From Flectonema sp. DT1601 (taxonomy: Eukaryota; Euglenozoa; Diplonemea; Diplonemida; Diplonemidae), in assembly GCA_964019425.1 (NCBI GenBank), contig OZ025812.1:434001-498000 (forward strand): a stretch of DNA of 64,000 nt, written 5' to 3'. Positions 10,049 to 20,134 of the stretch are shown here, piece by piece. The position numbers were made by a program, and so were the translations under genes. The notes beneath the pieces were generated by a model that was not told the origin of the DNA, ran no database searches, and was given only the letters and a program-made list of their open reading frames with translations. Each line of letters starts with the position of its first letter. Within the stretch, counting starts at the first letter, position 1.

Positions 10049-13000
10049 TTACTGCCAAGCAGACGGAGTGTGCGGATTACCAGCTGGTGGAGGAGGAAAT
10101 GCTTGCTGTCCTACAAAACGATTATCAAATCCTTCAGGGAGGGGACCACCTTCAGGAATGACACCCTCTAGAGCAGGGTCGTAGTACCTCGCAAGACTTT
10201 GTGTGTTTCCCCTCGGAATGTGTGGCATTTCTTGAAATGGATATCCAAGTCGGTGATTCGAGTGATTCATCGCCTCCCTAAAGATGGCGGCATCACTGAC
10301 GGTGTCGTTAATATTTGAAAGGTGTTGTTTCACCTGATCGATAAAAGGAATATCCCTGCCGACCTGAGGAGGCGGAGGAGGTACTTGTGGAAGCGGACGA
10401 ACATTAAGCATCTCTTCTTCAGCAATAAGATTTCTGATGAATTGCTCTTCATCTGCATCTTCATCTTCCTCAACAACTTCTAACTGCTCATCTCCTCTCA
10501 TTGGAGATGGTGAGTGCCTGAGTTGCTCTCTCCTGAGATACTTCCAAAGAGAAGAGCCGTCAGAAGAAATATTAGGAACTGGAGGATCCTCACCAGCCTC
10601 TATTCGATTCATGTACACTTCGTATTCTTCAATTTCTCTCTTCTTTGCGATGAGTGAAGCGATTGGTTCTCGTCCGTCAGGTGTATCCCAACAGCCGTCT
10701 GTAGTGGCATCTCGATACTGATCCAGTAATTCAATTAAATGAGCGTCTTCTTCACCCAACTCGTAGGGCTTCTGTTCCATTCGATAAATCTCTTCACTCC
10801 ACAAGTTGTGGAGAGAGCGAATCTTCTTTGCTCGTCGCTTCAGTCGCTTTTCTCGCTTAAGGTCCTTTTCAGCAATCTCTTCTTTGTACAAATCGACAAT
10901 TAGTTGACATTCAGATCGCATATCCAGCTCATCGATTGTTATTTCATTCCTCTTTAGGAATTCAGAGCAACATACAAGACCGCGTTCGAATACCTGATCC
11001 CGAGTAGCGCTCTCGTTAACTTCCAAACGGAGGAGCTTCCAATTGCGGTACTGCCTGCGGACGAAGTCGCGACGTTCTTTTTGGATAAGCCTACGGCAAC
11101 CGGGTTCATTATCAGTCCCCTTTGTGGATTGCGGGGTTTCAATATGCTTCAGTCTTGATTCTAATGAACCCAATAATAGAATGCGGAATTCCGTATCTTC
11201 TGAGTCTTTAACGTCTTCTCTGAAGATGTACTCGTAGAACTCTTCCTCACTTAGTCTTGCTTCAGTCCAATCGATTACAAATAGTCGATTGAAGACTCTA
11301 CGCTTCTTCAATTCTTCTTTCTTTATTATATTTCGATTGTAAGGTTCAGACCATTCCCCTGTTGGTGAGCTCATGATGATCATCTCAGAGTCAAAGTACT
11401 CTGCGAGGAGTCCAGTGATTCCTCTCTTTTCAGTTAGCGAGAAGTCCAACGCGTCAGAAGTAACATCAGTCGTGACATTCCAGTTGCTCGTTGGTGTCAG
11501 GGCGTCACTTCCTCCAAACCACTCGAGTTCAATTAGATTACGAAGACGTTCTTCTTCCATGATCATTTCAGTCATCTTTAACTCTCTCTTCTGATCTCGT
11601 AATATTAAAGAGAGTTCTTCCCATGCTTCCTCTTCATTCTTCTGGTGGAGCTGACGTTCAGTAGTTTCGGCATTCTCGACCACTGCCATTATTTCTGACA
11701 TCATGGCTGATAACCCGATTGCGAACTCTTTTTGAATCTGCGAGAATTCCTCCTCCTCTTCGCGTAGTATTTCATCGTGTGCTGCACCCTCTTCAGCATT
11801 AAAAGGTTCCAGAACTGATTGCAGTTTTTCGAGAAGTTCTCGTCGCTCAGCTTCTCTCACTGCCCTCTCTGATGCTGATCTCTGCAGCCATTCTCTCACT
11901 TCAGTTTGGATTGTTACGACACCCCACATTCGTAGTTTTTCTATTCTGATGTATTCGCTTATCTTCGCCCTCGCACTTTTCTGAAGACACAGAACGTGTG
12001 TCATGAGCGCCCTTTCGCGCTCTGCTTCCAGAACCTGGTTCGAGTCGTACTTTAAAAAGACGCGAGACACCTTCCCGATTTGTCCCTTTTTTGGATCAAT
12101 CTTCGCCTTCTCAATAATCTTTTTACAATACTCCTGAAGAACATTAATAGGACTGTCGAGAGGGGGTGCACCACCGAGGATACACTTGAAACGGGCAATG
12201 AACTTGTCGTAAGTTGGACGAACAGGAAAACCAGCTTTTCTAATTTTAACAGTACCTAATACCCCTGAAGATTCCAATTGAGTCATCGTCTGTATCCCGT
12301 GAACTATTAAAGGCTGTTTATCTGGATGAGGTTTCACACATCTAATCCAGTGAGGTGACGTACTATTAATGAGGTCCATTAATTCCATCAACTGCTGTTT
12401 GAAGAATCCTCCGATTGTTAATTTCTTTGCGCTCTCATCAGGTTCTGGTATCAAACAAGCGATTAAAGGATCACTAGAAGCTCTCATAATATGTTTCATA
12501 TCAGGTCGTAGTGTGTCTTTGTTCTTATCTAACCAATTCTCAACTGTGTAATTAACAGACGCAGCGTAGTGATGAATTATAAATGAGTTTCGAGATAATT
12601 TCTTTTGAGAAAATGAATTGTGAGAAGAGTGAGATTGGAGTACCTTTTCAAGAAGGCCATCATCAGAACCTGTTCCCATGGAACACTCATCGTCGAGTAG
12701 TGAAATAATACCTGACTTCCCTCTAAGTAATTCCAAGCAAGGACCATTATCTGGTGGCTTCACATCAGTCACGTCTACTCCTTCAGCTTTGCACTGTTCC
12801 ATGTCTTTGGTGAATATGAAATCGTTGTAGTGGTTTTGTAATGTTTCATTAGCGAGATTGATGCAGAGCTGCTCAAAGGAATTGTATTCGAAATCTTCAA
12901 ATCCAAAGATGTCTAAAACTCCGATGAAATTACAACCAGTTCCGCTATCAGTAATCCTGTTAATAGCATCTACCTGCCATTGGAATAGTCCATCGTATAC

Positions 13001-14272
13001 ACCTTTAACAACAGCATCTCGAGCATCAGTAGACTTTGCCGCATTAAGATTCTTCACAACGATTTCACCACGTGTCTCTTGGGTAGTAGTTACTAACTCT
13101 TTCTTTATCTTATTAGAATCTACTTCCCAAATAGATGTGGCTGTGTCTATTATTGGTAATGATGAGCTGTCAATAGAACAGCTGTCTTGATCAATTGCTG
13201 TGAACTTTACTTGTAAGAAATGAAGAATTCCTCCGATGGTCTTCCAAACTCCTCCTTTTTGTTGTTCAGTGAAGCCGCAGTCAGTCATCGCTTCCAAACA
13301 GATCGAATAGTCTTCACCGTCATCTACTTCAAGCTTTCCTGACTTACCAACTATGTCAATACATCCGCCTGCATTAACGTGGTATTGATCTGGTGCTCCA
13401 AGTTGATATTTTGAAGCTTCTTTTCCTTTCAAGAGGAGATAAAAAGAATGATACACCCTCTCCAATCTATTGGCTGTAACAATCCGAGACTTCTCCAGGA
13501 GATATTTGATGGTGAATGCTCCAACTAGGAACCCGGCCTCGTCAAATTGAATTTTCATAAATTTACCAAATCTGGAACTGTTTGGATTCCGAACAGTCTT
13601 TGCGTTACCAAAACCTTCTAAAATAGGAGAAGCTTGATTGATATTGAAAGCTACTTTACGAGCTGCTTCTTTTTTATTCTCTTCTCCTCTCATACATGAC
13701 ACAGAACCCAAGTAGTTCATTACAATCTTTGCGGCTTCTGTCTTTCCCGCTCCAGATTCTCCTGAAATCAGAATAGTCTGATTCTGGGCATCCCTCCTCA
13801 TATCAAAGTATGTGTTGTGAGCTTGAGCCCACGAATGAGGAACATTTTCCTTAATTACTTCACCTTCAGCAAGGTAGCTAGGCATGTTTGATGCCATGTA
13901 CCAGGGGATTTTGAAGTTCCAAGGATTGAGAGCAACAACGATCTGTCCAATATTTGTATAAACCATATCCTTCATGTATCTCAAATAAAGACATCTTTGA
14001 ATAGTGCTGTCGTGGAGGATTGTCAAGTCTAACAAATCTCTGACATCTTCATCTAAGACATCATCTCTGACTGGCCAGATCTTATCATCTCCAACCTTCT
14101 CAGTTTCAAGTGGTCCTACAGATGTACAACTGCACTGCATTCCTTTCACAGTAAACTTCTTACCATCATCTTCAACTACTTCCCCAACTGCCCAGGCGTG
14201 ATTTGGTTCCCAATAAAAGACTCGCGACCCTTTCTTGACGAGGTCTCTGTTAAGCTTCTCCTCCGCACTCAT
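10049..14272 (-). CDS. Unconventional myosin heavy chain with a unique acidic, helical tail
   Basis: 1407 aa in one uninterrupted exon; ATG at 14272 lies about 13 nt after TTTTTATCTCAACAG. An SH3-like N-terminal subdomain (about 15-70) precedes the motor: P-loop GESGAGKT (171-178), switch I NPNSSRFGKF (229-238), switch II DIFGFEDFEYNSFEQL (454-469), actin-binding/relay block LINSTSPHWIRCVKPHPDKQ (634-653) and converter around 680-745. A neck with two weak IQ-like helices (LCLQKSARAKIS; VVTIQTEVREWLQ) follows. The roughly 600-residue tail is Glu/Arg-rich and helical with repeated EExxRxLIxxE-like segments, then a PQVPPPPPQVGRDIPF stretch and a Gly/Pro end (FPPPPAGNPHTPSAWQ). I see no FERM, MyTH4, FYVE or SH3 tail domain. 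EF-hand genes nearby could encode light chains, which is inference. Class cannot be assigned. Confidence 0.93.
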   Translation of the reverse strand: MSAEEKLNRDLVKKGSRVFYWEPNHAWAVGEVVEDDGKKFTVKGMQCSCTSVGPLETEKVGDDKIWPVRDDVLDEDVRDLLDLTILHDSTIQRCLYLRYMKDMVYTNIGQIVVALNPWNFKIPWYMASNMPSYLAEGEVIKENVPHSWAQAHNTYFDMRRDAQNQTILISGESGAGKTEAAKIVMNYLGSVSCMRGEENKKEAARKVAFNINQASPILEGFGNAKTVRNPNSSRFGKFMKIQFDEAGFLVGAFTIKYLLEKSRIVTANRLERVYHSFYLLLKGKEASKYQLGAPDQYHVNAGGCIDIVGKSGKLEVDDGEDYSICLEAMTDCGFTEQQKGGVWKTIGGILHFLQVKFTAIDQDSCSIDSSSLPIIDTATSIWEVDSNKIKKELVTTTQETRGEIVVKNLNAAKSTDARDAVVKGVYDGLFQWQVDAINRITDSGTGCNFIGVLDIFGFEDFEYNSFEQLCINLANETLQNHYNDFIFTKDMEQCKAEGVDVTDVKPPDNGPCLELLRGKSGIISLLDDECSMGTGSDDGLLEKVLQSHSSHNSFSQKKLSRNSFIIHHYAASVNYTVENWLDKNKDTLRPDMKHIMRASSDPLIACLIPEPDESAKKLTIGGFFKQQLMELMDLINSTSPHWIRCVKPHPDKQPLIVHGIQTMTQLESSGVLGTVKIRKAGFPVRPTYDKFIARFKCILGGAPPLDSPINVLQEYCKKIIEKAKIDPKKGQIGKVSRVFLKYDSNQVLEAERERALMTHVLCLQKSARAKISEYIRIEKLRMWGVVTIQTEVREWLQRSASERAVREAERRELLEKLQSVLEPFNAEEGAAHDEILREEEEEFSQIQKEFAIGLSAMMSEIMAVVENAETTERQLHQKNEEEAWEELSLILRDQKRELKMTEMIMEEERLRNLIELEWFGGSDALTPTSNWNVTTDVTSDALDFSLTEKRGITGLLAEYFDSEMIIMSSPTGEWSEPYNRNIIKKEELKKRRVFNRLFVIDWTEARLSEEEFYEYIFREDVKDSEDTEFRILLLGSLESRLKHIETPQSTKGTDNEPGCRRLIQKERRDFVRRQYRNWKLLRLEVNESATRDQVFERGLVCCSEFLKRNEITIDELDMRSECQLIVDLYKEEIAEKDLKREKRLKRRAKKIRSLHNLWSEEIYRMEQKPYELGEEDAHLIELLDQYRDATTDGCWDTPDGREPIASLIAKKREIEEYEVYMNRIEAGEDPPVPNISSDGSSLWKYLRREQLRHSPSPMRGDEQLEVVEEDEDADEEQFIRNLIAEEEMLNVRPLPQVPPPPPQVGRDIPFIDQVKQHLSNINDTVSDAAIFREAMNHSNHRLGYPFQEMPHIPRGNTQSLARYYDPALEGVIPEGGPLPEGFDNRFVGQQAFPPPPAGNPHTPSAWQ

Positions 14273-14992
14273 CGGAGCCGCTTGCCTGTTGAGATAAAAA
14301 GGTTAAAACAACAATTGCGATAAGGAATCAGAATACACAATACTATATATTATGGTTAATAATAGATGACGACTTAATGTACATGTGCTGTGAAGATAAT
14401 AAAATAAATCATAAACCAGAGCACATCACCTCAGACAGAGGACAGACTGAAATCCAACTGAACAAAGTGCGCGAAACACCGTCAGTGCAGTAATGAGACC
14501 CGATGGTGTGTGACAGGGTTGTTAATGGCCAGTGGGAGGTGTTCCTGCCCGCCACCTGTGAGCGATTCGGGTAGCACGTGTTCACTGACGGCAGTCAATT
14601 GTGATAAAAGAAAACTAAATATTAATAACTAGTAACCAGTAACTTACATATGCATCAAAAACATTACGCAACAGATAACCGAAACGCGTTTGTTCGTAAA
14701 AAACGCCAACTACCTGGCGAAAGACGAAATCCAAAAACACGATTGAAAGGCACCTGCTATGCAGTAGCAGAACAGTGAACAAACTATCTTTCATCCAGTT
14801 GCGAGAGCACAACACATCCGTATCGAAATAAAACTAACAAACTGAATAAAGGATTGATTGCTGAGATAACTTAATTATTGATATCTCAATTCGTCTAAAC
14901 ACTTTCTCAAATAGTAAACTTCATAAACTAATCAACACATTATATAAATCTAAGAGATTGATATAATGTAATGAAATGAGTCAAACTTAACA
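14273..14992. other. Spacer with a GC-rich island and a long-range inverted repeat
   Basis: Besides the myosin acceptor, 14455-14600 is clearly GC-richer than its surroundings. A perfect 9-nt inverted repeat (CCGTCAGTG at 14479-14487; CACTGACGG at 14583-14591) closes about 110 nt, with smaller stems inside (AGGTG/CACCT). The same stretch is also open on the minus strand for about 48 codons after a CTCACAG acceptor (VAGRNTSHWPLTTLSH...). A structured RNA and a terminal exon are both possible. Confidence 0.4.
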
Positions 14993-16702
14993 CTAGTCGA
15001 GGAGAGCATTGGCAACCACTTGAGGATTGAGCTCTCTAAGGTCCTGATATGACTGACCAACACCAACAAATACTATCGGCTGACCAGACTGGTAAACCAT
15101 TGAAATGGCTGCTCCCATTTTATCATCAATCGTATCGAACTTTGTTACGATTAAACCATCAATTCCACGAGCTGGTTCTCCAGGTGGAGTAAAGTCTTGA
15201 AGTGAGCTGTTGAACTTCCGAAGCTGATCAACTCCGTCATTCCCAACGAGAGCTTCACCGACAAACAGAACGAGGTCGGGTTTGTTGCTGTGAATTAACT
15301 TTGCGAGCGATCTCATAAGCGGCTCATTGTCTTGCATTCTACCAGCTGTGTCAATTAAGACGACGTCATCCTTTTCCTTCCTCGCCTTAATTAGAGCGTC
15401 TCGTGCCACTTCTGCTGCGTCCTTTGCGTATCCTTTCTGGAACACAGGGACATTAATCCTTTCGCTGTGAACTTGAAGTTGTTCTACTGCACCACTTCTG
15501 AAGGTATCGCATGCTGCGATGAGGACGGATAAGTTGTTACTCTTCAACCAGTAGGCAACCTTTGACAGAGTTGTCGACTTTCCCACACCATTGACACCAC
15601 AAAAAGCAATCGTGTATGGCCTTCCCCGTTCTTTAGCGCTAGAAATATCTCGCAAGATATTTACGTCTCTCTTCGGAGTCAATATTCGAAGTAGTGACGC
15701 TTCCAGAGACTTCCTTATTGTCGCTCCCAGCGATGTGAAATTCGGAATTGTCTTTCCCTGCAGTTCCGCACTAGCAGAGTCGCAGAGCTTCTCAGCGATT
15801 TCTTGCGCAACGTTCTTCGAAGTCATCATTTCTTTCAGGGAAGGCAAAATAGATTTTAAATCCTCCTCATCGACTTCTCGATTACCAAATCGATCTCTTA
15901 GGAAGTTTGTGAATCTCGATCTTGTTTTTGGTTTCCAGTCATCCAACTTCGTGGGGTCTGCTTCCGGATTTACAATTTCGGATGGAGCTACTCTCGCACC
16001 TCTTTCTAACTCGTCTTCCTTTGGGGCGTGGTAAGCGTTCTGATCTCCCATCGTGCCATCCGCGTTCCATTTTGCTCTGGCAACCTTCTTTGGAGGAGCT
16101 TTCTTCGCGACTGGCACTTTAGCACTCGCCTTCCTGCTGAGTCCGGCGTTTTTCGCTTCTTTTTTAGCCGCTACTTTCGCTGCAATCTTCTGTCCCATTG
16201 TGAGTTTCTTCTCGAGGGCTGGAGTCGGATCAGTCGGACTCGCGTCATCAGCTGCTGTTAATTCTTTTTTTGATATTCCCTTTTGACGAGTTTTCATTCG
16301 AGTTTCTTCTGCCAGAGTTTCAACAGCTTTCAGTAATTCTTTGAAGGCTGGAGTAAAAGAATCGACCTCAGAAAGTAGATTCTGGGGATTCATTAAAAAT
16401 GACCGACCAGTCAACTGCGATTGGAACTTCTCAATGAAGGCACACTTCATTCCTTCCAACAGATTGTCAATGTAATTAAGTGCGAGGAGGTGCTGGTAAA
16501 CTACAACGAATACGAGATCGAAGTCGTTCTCTAGTAACCACTGAACTTTATAAGTATCGTGTATGCAGCTGGTTTCACCTGCCCTATCTTCCAAAAGAAC
16601 AGTTTTAATTAGCTGGTTAATTGGATTTCCTTTAACTGAACTGAAGAAGTGTCTCCACAACACTAATCCTCCTTTATGAATAATCGCGATCTCATCAATC
16701 AT
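14993..16702 (-). CDS. Signal recognition particle receptor subunit alpha (SRP-alpha/FtsY-type GTPase)
   Basis: 569 aa, single exon; acceptor TTATTCTTTCCTCAAG lies about 17 nt before ATG. Residues 1-130 form the SRX longin-like domain that binds the beta subunit (FDLVFVVVYQHLLALNYIDNLL). A basic, Lys/Ala-rich linker (about 135-215) follows, then the N domain (about 262-355) and the GTPase G domain: G1 GVNGVGKST (369-377), DTFRSGAVEQL (399-409), G3 DTAGR (451-455), G4 TKFD (520-523) and closing GVGQ (547-550). It docks ribosome-SRP complexes at the ER membrane through GTP-dependent pairing with SRP54. All diagnostic motifs are intact, and length is normal for the eukaryotic subunit. Confidence 0.95.
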   Translation of the reverse strand: MIDEIAIIHKGGLVLWRHFFSSVKGNPINQLIKTVLLEDRAGETSCIHDTYKVQWLLENDFDLVFVVVYQHLLALNYIDNLLEGMKCAFIEKFQSQLTGRSFLMNPQNLLSEVDSFTPAFKELLKAVETLAEETRMKTRQKGISKKELTAADDASPTDPTPALEKKLTMGQKIAAKVAAKKEAKNAGLSRKASAKVPVAKKAPPKKVARAKWNADGTMGDQNAYHAPKEDELERGARVAPSEIVNPEADPTKLDDWKPKTRSRFTNFLRDRFGNREVDEEDLKSILPSLKEMMTSKNVAQEIAEKLCDSASAELQGKTIPNFTSLGATIRKSLEASLLRILTPKRDVNILRDISSAKERGRPYTIAFCGVNGVGKSTTLSKVAYWLKSNNLSVLIAACDTFRSGAVEQLQVHSERINVPVFQKGYAKDAAEVARDALIKARKEKDDVVLIDTAGRMQDNEPLMRSLAKLIHSNKPDLVLFVGEALVGNDGVDQLRKFNSSLQDFTPPGEPARGIDGLIVTKFDTIDDKMGAAISMVYQSGQPIVFVGVGQSYQDLRELNPQVVANALLD

Positions 16703-17586
16703 TTTATTCTTGTTTTTCTTGAGGAAAGAATAAAATATTAAAAAATCTTTTATTTTTCACAATGACCCTCCTATTGAAATTACATTTTTTTACAATTGTA
16801 TTTCTGAGTTAACTAATGGATAATGAATTCCTCTATGCTACCCGGCTCCTCTATAATTTTACTGCCAAACATTTGCCAAAACTGACCAACACAATTTCGT
16901 CAGTCTACGCAAAGCTGGTAAAAGTTATTTGTATTTTTTATAAAAAAACACTAATAATTACAAGAAGCGGGGGTAAAAGGAGTAAAAAAAAAAAAAAAAA
17001 GAAAGGAAAATAACCTGCGACACGCTCACATATTCGGGTGCACCTCAGCAGTTGCAAAGCAACTGAAAAGAAGTTTTTATGAAGGACCTAAAATATTTGA
17101 AGGTGACGGGGATGGGTGTAGCAATCTTATATAACATCCTTCAAAACAACGAGCTAAGTGTATTTGAATAGAAGAATTCTATTGGAGCACTTTTCCTTGT
17201 TCGGTGTTCAGAAGAATGATTGAAAAAAAATAAAAAAAAAATAAAATAAATTGATGAAAAAATGATAACGGTGTCATCAGGCTTACGATATTCCCAAAAG
17301 TTTCTGAAGACTCCAACGAAAGGTGCTGACCACACAACTGCGCAACACCACACCAGCGAAGTGTAATTGAATAAAAAAGAAAAAAGAGAAAAATACTTTT
17401 CCTCGTAACCGAAGTATTTCAAACAAAGCAAATAGTGTAACTTGGAGCACGATAATAACACAAAAAACTATTTTTTATAAGTGTAACAAATGGTAAAAGG
17501 CAACACCAATCATTATTTCCAACGAGTGTAATAAATAAAAAAGGGAAAAAAAAAAAATCAAATCGCAACACGGCTGCAGAAATGTT
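16703..17586. other. Spacer between SRP receptor and TLC genes
   Basis: Has poly-A/T runs (A18 near 16985) and an odd minus-strand open stretch at 17141-17461 without an ATG. Fragments such as VWSAPFVGVFRNFWEYRK look coding-like, but no start exon or consistent splice pair was found. Confidence 0.45.
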
Positions 17587-18399
17587 TTATTCTTGTTTTT
17601 TTAGCTGCCAACCATCGTCTTTCTTGAACACTACTTTCATGAATCCCTTTGTGATGGGAATGAACCACGTTATTGATAAAAAGAACAAAACGATAGTAAC
17701 AAAAGGATTAAACGCCCAGCTAAAGGTATCCATCATATCAGCGTAAGGGGCGTTAATGGTGTCGTCAATGTACTGAAATAACATATACGGAAACAAGACC
17801 ATTCGAAATACTACAAAACCAGCCCAAAGACAGAAACCATTGACAGCATATGCGGTTGTGTATTTCTTATCAGTCTTTGTTCCTTTTAAAACATATAAGA
17901 AAGTTAAGAAGACGTTTGTTACTTCACAGCAACCATCTAAACAACAAAAATAATAACACATTCCGTGCCTTAATATATTTAAACAACAAGTAATAGTAAC
18001 CAGATGATGGATAACATTTGAACATAAAAAGGAAGGAGTGAGCCCTTGCATAAACAACACAAAGAAATGAACAATACTCTTTGCTGTGTATAGCTGTAGA
18101 AACGTTGAAGATTCGTATGAGACGCCTGTCCATCTTGTGGTTGGTGACTCGCTTAGTCCTGAAGCTCCAGCCAATGCGAAGTATGAAAGCACCGGATAGA
18201 ATGGTAAAGAGAAAACTAAGTCAAACAAGTTCCAAGGGTCATCAAGTTTGCGAAAGCACTCAACATTCTTAACAACAAACCATGATACAGTATACATACA
18301 TATAATTGCACCTATCTTTTGAGTCATTCCCAAGAGCATTTCAGCAATCCTCTCAGATCCGAACAACTCCTCCAGTGGCTCCATCATTGTTATGGACAT
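17587..18399 (-). CDS. TLC-domain (TRAM/LAG1/CLN8) multi-pass membrane protein
   Basis: 270 aa, single exon; the CGCAACTGCAG acceptor ends two bases before ATG. About six to seven membrane helices are visible (IGAIICMYTVSWFVV, FDLVFSLPFYPVLSYFALAG, AKSIVHFFVLFMQG, and others). The TLC signature is the central block SNVIHHLVTITCCLNIL with paired histidines, then DGCCEVTNVFLTFLYVLK, as in TLCD4/TMEM56-type proteins. It ends KKQE, a di-lysine KKxx signal for ER retrieval. The family includes ceramide synthases and lipid-remodelling or trafficking proteins. The Lag motif of ceramide synthase is not complete here, so a TLCD-like lipid role is more likely. Confidence 0.8.
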   Translation of the reverse strand: MSITMMEPLEELFGSERIAEMLLGMTQKIGAIICMYTVSWFVVKNVECFRKLDDPWNLFDLVFSLPFYPVLSYFALAGASGLSESPTTRWTGVSYESSTFLQLYTAKSIVHFFVLFMQGLTPSFLCSNVIHHLVTITCCLNILRHGMCYYFCCLDGCCEVTNVFLTFLYVLKGTKTDKKYTTAYAVNGFCLWAGFVVFRMVLFPYMLFQYIDDTINAPYADMMDTFSWAFNPFVTIVLFFLSITWFIPITKGFMKVVFKKDDGWQLKKQE

Positions 18400-18728
18400 T
18401 ACTGCAGTTGCGGAGTGTTTTACCGAAAAAAATAGAACTGAAGGGAGGAATTATTAATTAAATGTTTTTCCCTGAAGACGTCAAGTAAAGTAGTTTTCTT
18501 TATTATTAATTCGATAAAAAGAGGGGAAAAAAAAAAAAAAAAACATGACCAGAAGAAAAACTTGTCAACAAATAAAATAAATACCAATGAACTACTCAGG
18601 GATCATTTATTGGTTTTCTGTTAGCAATAAACAGCAGTTAGTATCATTAATTTTCGTATAGAAAAGTTAGAACAAAAAAAATAAAGATAAGTAAACGAAA
18701 AGCATTCATTTCTGCAGTTCCCTAACAT
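18400..18728. other. Spacer
   Basis: AT-rich with an A18 run near 18526. Contains the TLC gene acceptor and the 3' end of the small spliced gene. No gene seen. Confidence 0.5.
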
Positions 18729-19014
18729 CTAGCTTATTTTTTGATTATTTAATCCCAAATTCTCTCTGTGTGGATCTCTGTTGTCCACATAAGAAACGAT
18801 TGCGTTTTTAGGGTAATAGAAGATGTAGTTAGCAATTAACAGATAAGCAATCTGTAATCCTGCTAGACAAGAAAGCATAAAACAATACAAAAAAAATAGG
18901 ACCCTATCTGACTAAAAAATAAAATAAAAAAACAAAACTGAACAGGTAGATTCTCAATATGAAATACTAATTAATAGTCAGAGGATAGCCTTTCGATGCT
19001 ACTCACATACTCAT
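18729..19014 (-). CDS. 60 aa single-pass membrane protein, two exons with a 4-nt coding first exon
   Basis: Exon 1 contributes only ATG A (19011..19014), donor GTATGT, intron of 103 nt, acceptor TTTTTTAGTCAG, exon 2 18729..18907. The phase fits exactly (4+179 nt gives 60 aa). The product begins MNRVLFFLYCFMLSCLAGLQ, with a hydrophobic segment from residue 4 to about 33 (possibly two short helices), then a polar tail (YPKNAIVSYVDNRDPHREN, ending QKIS). The tail is typical coding sequence inside AT-rich spacer. ATG is three bases after a GATCAG acceptor. No family recognised; size and topology fit small subunits of ER or mitochondrial complexes. Confidence 0.65.
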
Positions 19015-19123
19015 ATTCTGATCACTCAGGCTAAACAAGTTATACATTACCGTGTCATGCCTTGCTTTATATCATTAATTATTTCTTAGAGTCACTTTTC
19101 GTCGGCTGTGGATCACATATTTG

Positions 19124-19882
19124 CTACGCACCAGGTTTAATGCTCTCCAGGTATTCAATTATACCATCCAGCGGATCTTTCGGTTTCAGTAGAAGAACAT
19201 GAGAAGCAATGTTGTGAACCAAGTCCGTGATGTTCTCCCGTTCGATATATTTTCTATGGAACGCGGGGTTGTTCTTTTTACTGAGCTCCTGTTCTACTTC
19301 GCACATTGATTCAACGTACTCTTCTTCTGTCAATTCTTTGAAGATGCTTTCGATAAATTGATGAAAAGATTTCAAGTCAAGTTTTAAATCAGTTCCCTTC
19401 GTAGATGTCTGTTCTTGCAATCGGAGTTGCCACTTTGCAGCGGCCTTCCTCTGAGAGAGCGGTCGAGATTGTGAGTTGAGCAGTCCAGATATCTCGTTGA
19501 AGTCAACAACACCGTCTTGGTTGACATCGAGCAAACGAAATAAACTCCACTGGACTCTTTTATGTCTATCTTCACTAGTTAGAGATTGTGCTTCACAGAT
19601 TCCTTCTTTCAGGTGGTCAATTGTAGTCGTCCAGTCATCGTCAGCAACCACTTCTAAGAGTTCAGTTATGAACTTTACGAAACACACTAAATCCAATGGT
19701 CGTACTTTACCATTCTCAATCATCTTCGCTTTCAAGCGAGCAGCTGCTTTCTTCTCTTTTCGAGTTTCTAAACGCTCGCAGCCTTCCAACACCTGCTGTA
19801 GTTCACCCCATTCAATAAACCCGCTGCCATCTAAATCCCAAATCGGAAATAATTCCTCAACGTCTCGAACTCTGTCAACCAT
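19124..19882 (-). CDS. EF-hand protein with C-terminal Dpy-30/RIIa-like motif (axonemal type), tandem copy 1
   Basis: 252 aa from ATG at 19882, chosen because the acceptor TTATTTTATAGCAG lies about 20 nt upstream and the paralogue starts at the same MVDRVRD. Two canonical Ca2+ loops are DLDGSGFIEWGE (16-27) and DVNQDGVVDFNE (119-130); each is followed by a similar basic helix (KKAAARLKAK, RKAAAKWQL), so the protein is an internal duplication. The last 40 residues (ITDLVHNIASHVLLLKPKDP ... YLESIKPGA) match the Dpy-30/RIIa dimerisation helix pair with its KPKDP turn, found in radial-spoke and other flagellar proteins, where it binds amphipathic anchoring helices. The cell probably has a flagellum or cilium. 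Confidence 0.85.
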   Translation of the reverse strand: MVDRVRDVEELFPIWDLDGSGFIEWGELQQVLEGCERLETRKEKKAAARLKAKMIENGKVRPLDLVCFVKFITELLEVVADDDWTTTIDHLKEGICEAQSLTSEDRHKRVQWSLFRLLDVNQDGVVDFNEISGLLNSQSRPLSQRKAAAKWQLRLQEQTSTKGTDLKLDLKSFHQFIESIFKELTEEEYVESMCEVEQELSKKNNPAFHRKYIERENITDLVHNIASHVLLLKPKDPLDGIIEYLESIKPGA

Positions 19883-20134
19883 TATTAAAGAGAAGACAGC
19901 TGCTATAAAATAATTTATAAGAAAGAAAAGCCTCACGAAGACAACAGAATAGCATCTTTGTTTAGATGTGTAAGTTAAATACTTGTTCGCAGTATTATAT
20001 TGTTATGTGAATAGGGCAGAAGCCTCTGGCACTAATCTGACAGAAACACTACAACTGTTTTACCTATAGTACACAAGACACACTAAAGGGGTGCCTGCAA
20101 AACTAATGTTAGAATCTTGTAATCAGATTGATGA

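Noticed and set aside
17141-17461. Minus-strand 106-codon open frame between the SRP receptor and TLC genes
   Set aside because: No ATG start, a T-rich hydrophobic middle caused by poly-T, and no consistent splice pair.
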